Origin: Hemileia vastatrix
Lineage: Eukaryota > Basidiomycota > Pucciniomycetes > Pucciniales > Zaghouaniaceae
NCBI GenBank assembly: GCA_030280995.1
Contig: JASXTE010000017.1
Coordinates: 12,274,498 to 12,338,497 of the forward strand
Length of the DNA: 64,000 nucleotides
Direction: 5' to 3'
Part shown: piece after piece, positions 55,835-64,000 of the stretch
How positions within the stretch are numbered: position 1 is the stretch's first letter
Layout of the letters: each line of letters starts with the position of its first letter
Translations under genes and position numbers: made by a program
The notes under the pieces: generated by a model
Database searches by the model: none
Told to the model about the DNA's origin: nothing
What the model saw: the letters and a program-made list of their open reading frames with translations, nothing else

Positions 55835-56537
55835 ATTAATAGGTTTTTGAACCTTTGAAAAGCAAGGGCAATAATACTTTTTCCCCACCTATATTTCTGC
55901 TTGAGTATGTATTGATTAATCAACCAATCTATTTCTTGGGAAGAATTATTTTAAATAGAAATGTGATGAAATTTGGAGCATTATTATTTTATAAATTTTT
56001 TGATTTTCTTAAATCATATTCATGTTAATGGCCTCAGTGAAGAAAATTCAGATATCACACTTTTCACAAATGTATAAGATAATATTTTTCTTTTCATAAT
56101 AATAATATAATGAGCTTGTCCTTACCAGTTTATTATCTATAATTGGGGTATTGTTGAATCTTGTGTGCTAAATGCATTGGGCAGAATGCTATACTTTGAT
56201 CATAATAATAAAAGGACATTTGGGAGTTCAATATATCTATTATATGTTTAGAAAATATTATTCTTGGTTTTTATATATTCCCATGGCTTAATGGGTTTTT
56301 TTTAACAGTAATTGTGTGTTAAAATATTTTTTCAATTATATCAATATTTTTTGAGTTAGTATTCTTTTGACATCCAAAGGCATTGGCCAGAATGTTCTAC
56401 CTTGAAGAATGATAATTCAATAAAATGCATTTTTCAAATATGAAATAAAAATTCTAAATACAATTTAAAAAACCGTGGTATCTAGCTTTACATGGCACCC
56501 AGTGTCCTTCTGAGAATTGGATGATGCTGAGGAAGAC
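55835..56537. repeat. R1 tandem array, third part
   Basis: Continues the unit interrupted by H2 and ends inside GAGGAAGAC, where the element 3 LTR is inserted. Elsewhere the unit reads on as ACACTTTTATAAAGC-like sequence. Confidence 0.75.
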
Positions 56538-57793
56538 TGTTGGCGGGTCATCTAGAAGAAGAAGGAAAACAAGATGAAAAGGAATGGAGAAGGAGGGAGA
56601 AATAAAGAGAGAGATGAAGGTAATAGAATTAATAAAATAAGTAACTCAAATTAAAATAAATACAATGACAGTTTATGAAGAATAAGACACCAGTGAGATT
56701 TAGTTTTATTGATAAAATCTTTAGTAAGAAATGTCTTCTCTGTGCGGCAAACAAATTTTATTATTAATAAACTTAAAGCAACCTTAGGTTAATTATTGAG
56801 AATTTGTATTAGATTGTGAAATGCAAATAAAAATAAAAATAATATATTGTGAGTAAGTAAAATGTATATAATGTAAGTGATGACTTCCAAAGGGGAATTC
56901 AAAAGCCCTTTTATAGGCAAGAATACCTCTGAGGCACCTCAATTGTATATAAAAAATTATATTAATGTGAAACAAAAAATCAAAGGGATTTAATTAAAAC
57001 ATACAAAATAAGTGGAAAATTGAACCAATAAAGTAAACCCGTGAATAAGTAACAAATTTTCCTACCATAAAGTCCCAAAACAAATATGTAATAAAATAAA
57101 TAACTACGTAAGTATGAAATCTGAGAACTGTGAGAAAGATAATCTAAAATAGGTAGTACATATAGCTGAAAAGGGTTTAATTAAAACAAAAGGAATTATT
57201 TTCACTCTTTAATGTATATAATAAATCTTAATTCAGTATAAAGAATAATAAATGAATTGTTTTAACTATTTCAAGTAATTTAATTATTAATTTAATTGAA
57301 ACAATGAATTAATTAAGTAAAATAACTTATTCAAAGTTAGAATTTAAATTTATCATATTAAATAAGTATTTTAATTAATTTAGTAATTTAAGTGACAAAC
57401 TTAAGAATAAAGAAAGTGCACAATATTTATGGATAGTATTAAATGATAAGTTGTATTTAGTTTATATATATTTTATTATTTAAATTGTAATTACATTATA
57501 AGTTAAATTTATTATTACACTTATAATATAATTTTAAATAATTAATCTATTAATTTAGAAATATTAAATACATACAAAATGCACCATGATGTTATAGAAT
57601 ATAATATCTTTTTATGTAATAAAAATTTTCTTAATAATGAATATAATAATTATTTTACTTATAAAATATCTATATAATTTTATTCAATAAAATACTTTAT
57701 TGTAACTACATAAAATGTATAGCATTATTCCTTTAAATGATTCCAGTAATTTATTATATAATTTACTGGGCTCCTGAGATAGCCTGGCTGACA
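56538..57793 (-). repeat. 3' LTR of Ty3 element 3
   Basis: Begins TGTCAGCCAGGC at 57793 and ends CCGCCAACA at 56538 (element orientation), 1256 bp. A TATA-type CCTATAAAAGGG lies at 56909-56915 (minus). The 5' LTR is missing because the element is truncated. Confidence 0.8.
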
Positions 57794-59928
57794 CACCCTC
57801 ACTCTAAAAAAACAATAAAAAAAGCTATTTTTTTTAAATTTTATACTTTTTTTACAGAGTAGGAAGATTTGAAATTTATTTTCCAGGTATCCATGCATCA
57901 TGTTCAGATGATTTGTTCTTATATCTCAATAAATATTCAATACCTCTTCCAAAAGTGATAATTCTATCATTGAGAATTTTATCAATTTCTGAAGTTTCTG
58001 AGACTTCCTGAGGGTTTTTCTTAGGTCTTCCCTGTCTTTTGGGAAATAAGTCACAGTTGGAAGTATAAGATTTAAGCAAGGAAATGGGAAAAACAAGATG
58101 TTCTCTATCATATGGAGAATACAATACAACTTCTACTGCATTATCTCCAACCATTCTTTTAACAACAAATTATCCCAAAAAAGGATCTATTAATTTGTTA
58201 TTGCCTTGTAAATTGAAATGGACAGTAGATATCAACACTTCATCATCCTTGTTAAATGTGTATTCTATATGGGATTTATCCCATCTTTTCTTTTCATACT
58301 CAAATGCCTTGTCAATACAGCTTTGAGAATGTTTTCTGCATAGCTGTTGCATTTGCATAAAGGACTTTACACCAGGGTGTAGTTCCAACTTAGGTAATTT
58401 TTTATGGAGAATTTGAGCAGGAGTATTTGGGACATAACCTAACCAAAGCTCAAAAGGCTTTTTCTCAGTGACAGAATGAACAGTGCTATTATAAGCAAAT
58501 TCAAGACCTGGAAATAGAGTAACCCAGTTATGAGGAAATCTGTCATTGTCTTTATATTCTAATCCAAAGGCAAAATACCATCTAATCATATCTTCCAGAG
58601 TTTGAATCATTCTTTCAGCTAGACCATCAGTCTGAGGATGGTGAGCTGTAGACAGTTTTAACTCACAGCCACAAATATCCATCAAAGATGTCCAAAATTC
58701 AGGTGTAAATTTTGGGTCTCTATCAGAGATAATGGATTTTGGAAATACAAAAATATTAAACATGTAAGACCACCATAAGAAAGCTAATTCTTTTGTGGAT
58801 ACATCTTTGTGGGTGGGAATAAATTTGCACATTTTGGTGAGTCTATCCACTATTACCCAATAAGTGTTATAACTTTCTTTAACTGCCACAGGAAGACCAG
58901 TGACAAAATCCATGTTAATGATTTGCAAGGAAGAATCAGGTGCTTCAATATGTTGTAGCAATCCTGCTCTTTTACCTTTCAGTCTTTTAGATTTTTGACA
59001 AGAATCACAAGATTCAACATATAATTTAGTGTCTTCAGACATATTAGCCAACCAAGCAATGTTTTTAATTCAGATCAAGGTTTTCTCAAGGTCAAAATTT
59101 CCTGCTAATATGTCATCATGACAAAGTTTTTAGATGGTTTCTTTCATGGGATGAGGAATAACAATGACATTTGCCAGTTTTCTCCTGTAATAAAAATAAC
59201 CATCTTCAATGGAAAACTTTCCTTTACTCAAAACATTTTGGTACTTTGGAGGAAGAGTTTTTATAAATGCTTAAATATAAGAATTCTTTGGATCATTCAA
59301 GATTGTAGCTAATATATTTAAATCAGCATCTTTATTATATGAACCCAGAATTAATTTTAATAGTTTCTTTTCCATATCAACAATGTATATACCATGTATA
59401 TGTACTGTATCATCTCCAGGTACATAAGCATGATTGGATACATCATTTGGAAGAGGAAATCTAGACAACATATCTACATTTGAATGAAAATTTCCAGCCC
59501 TGTTAGTAATAGTCATTCTACCTGTGTATTCTTGAACAGCAAGTTGCCACCTAAGCATATATCTATTTGGTGTTTTCAAATTAAAGAGAGATTTCACAGC
59601 ACTGAAATCAGTAACTAATTCAAACTTTTGGTCATCTAGATAATAATGAAGCTTTTCTAAATCCCATAAAACTGCTAAGAACTCTATCTAAGTGGCACCA
59701 TAATTCAATTCACTCTTTCTCAAGGTTCTTGAAATATAACAAATTACTAATTCTGAAACTTTTTCATTAATAATTTGTTTCTGGTGTAGAGCAGCCCCAA
59801 GGCCAATAAAACTTGCATCTGTATAAAGAAAAAAAGGCTTATTAAAATCAGGAAGGGTAAGGATTGGAGCTGACATTAAACATTTCTTTAATGTATCAAA
59901 AGCTCTTTGAGTATCCTCATTCCATATA
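57794..59928 (-). pseudogene. Pol 3' part of Ty3 element 3: RNase H, integrase, AT-hook, chromodomain
   Basis: A polypurine tract (57794-57805) precedes the LTR. One frame carries RNase H (from MSAPIL at 59876; YTDAS), integrase HHCC (HDDILAG, CDSCQ) and DDE (NMDFVTG, ISDRDPKF, TDGLAERM), RQGRPKK, and a chromodomain (IDKILNDR...YLLRYKN...AWIP). Stops: 59688, 59271, about 59130, about 59071, 58170 and 57876. The element is cut at 59928, between RT and RNase H, by repeat R2; gag, RT and the 5' LTR are gone. It is closer to element 2 than to element 1 by eye. Confidence 0.88.
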
Positions 59929-60224
59929 TCACCACGTGAAATCTGGGGGTGAACTGCTAGCAGTTCCCTCTTTTTGAAACTATTAGGAATTTGTCAGGAA
60001 ACTGTTGAGAAACCATCCTGAAACTGTCAGAAAGATGTTTTTAAATCTGATGAAAAAACATTGAAAAAATAAACTGTCACAGATTGAATCCAGAACAATC
60101 CCTCCTTGAGCAGAGCTTAAGAACCACATTGAACATCAGTTAATCTCAGGTTTGGCAAAAGTTTGAACAACATCACTTAGCATACCTTAATATTCAAATA
60201 TTAAACTTGAATATATGTTGCGTG

Positions 60225-60590
60225 TTTGATATAGATGCATATGCATTTGAATTTGCATGGTGGATACTTATTGCATGCTAAAAATTGATGTGAATTGCCT
60301 ATCCAAAGTGTATGCATAATGACTATGAAGAATAAATATGCATAAAAAATATGCATAAAAATATGCATTAAAAATATGCATATTGAATATGCAAAAAAAA
60401 GGTGCATATACGTATATGAATAAAATATATTAATATGCATATAAATCTTTATAATGAATATGCATATGAATATGCATAAATATGCATAATGATTGAAAAA
60501 TGCAAAAAAAATGATGCTTAACAAGTATATTTTATGCATAAATAGAAATATGCAATATGAATTCATATTGCATACAGATAACACTGGCAA
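60225..60590. repeat. TGCATA-type microsatellite of R2
   Basis: Degenerate ATATGCATA repeats; counterpart of 36173-36759. Open frames are artefacts. Confidence 0.85.
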
Positions 60591-60844
60591 ACCATTTTGA
60601 CCAAAACTCATACTAAATTTTCATTCTGGACTAAAGGTGTGAGGGAAGGAAGAAAAACAGTCCGACATTAGAAAAATGCTACATGCACTCATTTTGTAGC
60701 AGAGCAAATGAGAAGTGCTGAATTATGGTTGGTGCCCATAATTTAGTATGATATCATAATTTTATTTAATTGTTTTCAATATTGAAAAGACTTTAGGTCG
60801 GTTGGTATGGATCTAGCTGTGCCAGGGTCTAATCTAATTATTTT

Positions 60845-61245
60845 AACAATTTCTTAATAATTAACGGGCTTTAATACAAAAACAGGTTGTATTTTTTGTG
60901 GGATATTGGATATGATAAGGTCTTTTTTAAAAAAAACTTATATTGTTTAAAAATATTCCTGAATCAGATGTGGGATAATCACTACAAAAAATTGTAGTAC
61001 TGTGGGCAATAAAATATATGCACAAGCAGTAAAGAAAGGACCAAGTGAACCCTTTTTGTGCAGTGGGAATCATTAGAGTGGAATTGTGGATGAAAAATAT
61101 AATTCATTATTACCATTTTATTTAATCAAAAAATTTATAATATTAAAAAGAACTATTGATTAATTGGTATTTGACCTTTGTGCCTCACTCATATTAATCA
61201 TTTGATTGATTTTTGTCACCATTATGTTATTAATATTATAAGTAT
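60845..61245. other. R2 block without a gene
   Basis: AT-rich; no coding sequence or terminal repeat seen. The segment 61180-61245 already resembles the unit junctions that follow. Confidence 0.4.
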
Positions 61246-64000
61246 AGCAAAAACTCGTGTGCCAAATGCATACCGGGTGATGTTACACCTTTTATAATAT
61301 TATTAAATAAAGGTAAATAAATATGAAAATGATTTGTTTTACAAAAAATAAATTGATATCCAAAAGCAATATGAGGGGTAAAAAGGTAAAATTAAAGGGA
61401 TCAAATATGAAATAAAAAATTAAAGTGAAATTCCTCCCATCAAGAGCAAGTAGACATGATGGGGTGAACGCCCACCAGTGGCACTAAACTTGGACTATAA
61501 TTTATTTTTTGTAAAAATAAAAAAAAATCCACTGGAGCTTTACCAAAACTTCAGGATGACAATTTTGCCATATCAAACAACTTCTAGTGCAATTATTGAA
61601 GAAAAATTCATCTTCATTGCAATAGAGAGAATTGATCACATCAGACTGCATGTGACCAAAAGTGTCCAGCACAAGTTTGGCCGAACTTGTGCTGGACACT
61701 TTTATGATGGAGGTTAGCTAGGGTGGAATTTTTCTTCAGTTCATCTGGTATTTCTTATAAACATGTCCACTGGTATTTGATCTTTGTGCCTCACTCATAT
61801 TTATCATTTGATTGATTTTTTGTCACCATTATGTTTTAATATTATAAGTATAGCAAAAACTTGTGTGCCAAATGCATACTGGGTGATGTTACACCTTTTA
61901 TAATATTATTAAATAAAGGTAAAAAAATATGAAAATGATTTGTTTTACAAAAAATAAATTGATATACAAAAGCAATATGAGGGATAAAAAGGTAAAATTA
62001 AAGGAATCAAATATGAAATAAAAAATTAAAATAAATATACTGCCATCAAGAGCAAGTAGACATGTTGGGGCAAATGTCCACCAGTGAGGCTAAACTTGGA
62101 CTATAATTGCTTTTTTGAAAAACAAAAAAGTTCCAATCTGAGGTTTAAAAAAACTTCAGCATAACCATTTAGCCAAATCAAACAACTTCTAGCTCAATGA
62201 TTGAGAGAGAATTGATCACACCAGACTGCATGTGACAAAAAGTGTCCAGCACAAGTTCGGCCAAACTTGTGCTGGACACATTTATGACGGAGAGTAGCTA
62301 GGGTAGAATTTTTCTTCAGTTAATCTGGTATTTCTTATAAACATGTACATTGGTACTTGATCTTTGTGCCTTACTCATATATATCATTTGATTAATTTAT
62401 TGTCACCATTATATTATTAATATTATAAGTATAGCAAAAACTTGTGTGCCAAATGCATACCGGGTGATGTTACACCTTTTATAATATTATTAAATAAAGG
62501 TATAAAAATATGAAAATGATTTGTTTTACAAAAAATAAATTGATATACAAAAGCAATATGAGGGATAAAAAGGTAAAATTAATCTCAAACAGATCAATTA
62601 TGAAAAACAAAATACTAGTAAAATTCTTGCTCTCAAGAGCCAGTAGAAGTGTTGAAAAAAATGGGAGCCATCAGGGCTAAATTGTAATAAGTGACCTTTT
62701 TTTAAAGATAAAAAATTATACACCTGAGGTTGGGAAGAACGACAGGTGGATGATTCAGCTAAACAAAACTGCTTGTAGTGAAGTTTAATAAAAAAATGTT
62801 TTTTGTTGCCATATAGAGAATTGATCCCATCTGACTGCATGTGACAAAAAGTGTCCAGCACAAGTTCAGCCAAACTTGTGCTGGACACATTTATGACGGA
62901 GAGTAGCTAGGGTAGAATTTTTCTTCAGTTAATCTGGTATTTCTTATAAACATGTACATTGGTACTTGATCTTTGTGCCTCACTCATATATATCATTTGA
63001 TTAATTTATTGTCACCATTATATTATTAATATTATAAGTATAGCAAAAACTTGTGTGCCAAATGCATACCGGGTGATGTTACACCTTTTATAATATTATT
63101 AAATAAAGGTATAAAAATATGAAAATGATTTGTTTTACAAAAAATAAATTGATATACAAAAGCAATATGAGGGATAAAAAGGTAAAATTAATCTCAAACA
63201 GATCAATTATGAAAAACAAAATACTAGTAAAATTCTTGCTCTCAAGAGCCAGTAGAAGTGTTGAAAAAAATGGGAGCCATCAGGGCTAAATTGTAATAAG
63301 TGACCTTTTTTTAAAGATAAAAAATTATACACCTGAGGTTGGGAAGAACGACAGGTGGATGATTCAGCTAAACAAAACTGCTTGTAGTGAAGTTTAATAA
63401 AAAAATGTTTTTTGTTGCCATATAGAGAATTGATCCCATCTGACTGCATGTGACTAAAAGTGTCCAGCACAAGTTCGGCCGAACTTGTGCTGGACACTTT
63501 TATGATAGAGAGTAGCTTGGGTGGAAATTTTCTTCAGTTCGTTCATCTTGTATTTCTCATAAACATGTCTACTGGTATTTGATCAGTCTGTATCTTTCAT
63601 ATTTATCATCCGATTAATATTTTATCACCATTATATTATTAATGTTATTAGTATAGCAAAAACTTGTGTGCCAAATGCATACCATGTGAAGTTAGACCTT
63701 CAATAATTTTTTAAAATAGATGTAAATAAATTTGGAAAGGAATAGTTTTACAAAAATTAAATTGAAATTTAAAAGTAAAAAGAGGAATAAAAGAGTAAAA
63801 TAAAAGTCAAAGAGTTAAAATATGAAAAAAATACTGGTAAAATTCCTGCTATCAAGAGCCAGTAGAGGTGTTAAAGCAAATGGGAGCCATCTGGGCTTAA
63901 TTGTAATAAGTGAACTTTTCTTTAAAGATAAAAAATTATACACCTGATATTGGGCAGAACAGCAGGTGGATGATTCAGCTAAACCAAACTACTTCTAGTG
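61246..64000. repeat. Tandem array of ~600-bp units, each with a long palindrome
   Basis: The landmark TGCCAAATGCATAC recurs at about 61259, 61865, 62456, 63057 and 63669 (spacing about 590-610). Palindromes: 61658-61702, about 62239-62282, about 62848-62889, and a perfect 46-bp one at 63456-63501 with 23-bp arms starting AAAAGTGTCC and a CGGCCG centre. The stretches 62598-62888 and 63207-63497 are almost identical (609 bp apart), so duplication or homogenisation is recent. Confidence 0.88.

Larger units (their letters stand above)
59929..64000. mobile_element. Repeat R2: second large repeat of the R type, runs off the right edge
   Basis: Begins TCACCACGTGAAATCTGGGG directly after an A, interrupting element 3. 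Order as in R1: GCTAGCAG block, TGCATA microsatellite (60225-60590), a block matching R1 37430-37660 (60611-60840), then tandem units with palindromes. R2 units are shorter (about 600 bp). Landmark TGTGCCAAATGCATAC also occurs in R1 units (TGTGCCAAATGCATCC). No protein is encoded. Confidence 0.5.

Noticed and set aside
62598..63497. Two nearly identical 96-codon minus-strand ORFs
   Set aside because: They are duplicates of the same array unit, include the palindrome in the coding sense, and lack similarity to any known protein or codon bias; identity reflects recent duplication.
61246..64000. CRISPR-like arrangement of repeats with palindromes
   Set aside because: Units are about 600 bp, with no short identical repeats and spacers, in a eukaryotic genome; no cas-like gene.

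Overview
This window is AT-rich nuclear DNA from a eukaryote, most likely a rust fungus (Pucciniales). The inference rests on three things: a Tf1/sushi-like chromovirus (Ty3/gypsy with an integrase chromodomain), PIF/Harbinger-type DNA transposons with Myb/NAM-like partner genes, and TET/JBP-like 2OG-Fe(II) oxygenase genes. As far as I recall, all three are expanded in rusts. The introns seen are short (58-75 bp) and one has a CTAAC branch point. The species cannot be named from this sequence alone. Nearly everything is transposable elements inserted into one another; the only candidate host gene lies at about 22.67-24.0 kb.

Layout. 1-7749: 5' part of Ty3 element 1 (minus strand; one large gag-pol frame, 1.5-kb LTR, 3' end beyond the left edge). 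8497-14060: an old Harbinger transposase (Q, minus strand) split by a complete 4.4-kb Harbinger-like element, H1 (8583-12984). 14392-15050: a foldback element. 15395-16010: a transposase remnant. 16026-20996: a MITE interrupted by a complete Harbinger element, P (16043-20468). 21468-22159: two small inverted-repeat elements. 22.67-24.0 kb: candidate host gene. 24284-32978: complete but degenerate Ty3 element 2, with 5-bp target duplications. 35266-35855: a partial LTR. 35856-43627, 49274-51356 and 55835-56537: one large repeat (R1) with a GCATATT microsatellite and 1.65-kb tandem units full of nested palindromes. It is interrupted by Harbinger-like elements H3 (43628-49273) and H2 (51360-55834). 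56538-59928: 3' part of Ty3 element 3. 59929-64000: a second repeat of the R type (R2), with about 0.6-kb tandem units carrying palindromes of up to 46 bp.

Two systems stand out. First, H1, H2 and H3 share one convergent three-gene plan: a DDE transposase and a TET/JBP-like dioxygenase on one strand, facing a Myb/SANT-like coiled-coil gene on the other. A possible DNA-base-oxidising enzyme is thus part of a cut-and-paste transposon. Second, both Ty3 elements with a 5' end carry a second ORF inside the gag N-terminal region, in the same +1 frame. Its protein motifs (VSKWxWDW, HPYxG plus a basic run, a Pro-Trp end) are better conserved than the gag frame that overlaps them. Most genes here are pseudogenes, with stops, frameshifts and nested insertions noted entry by entry.
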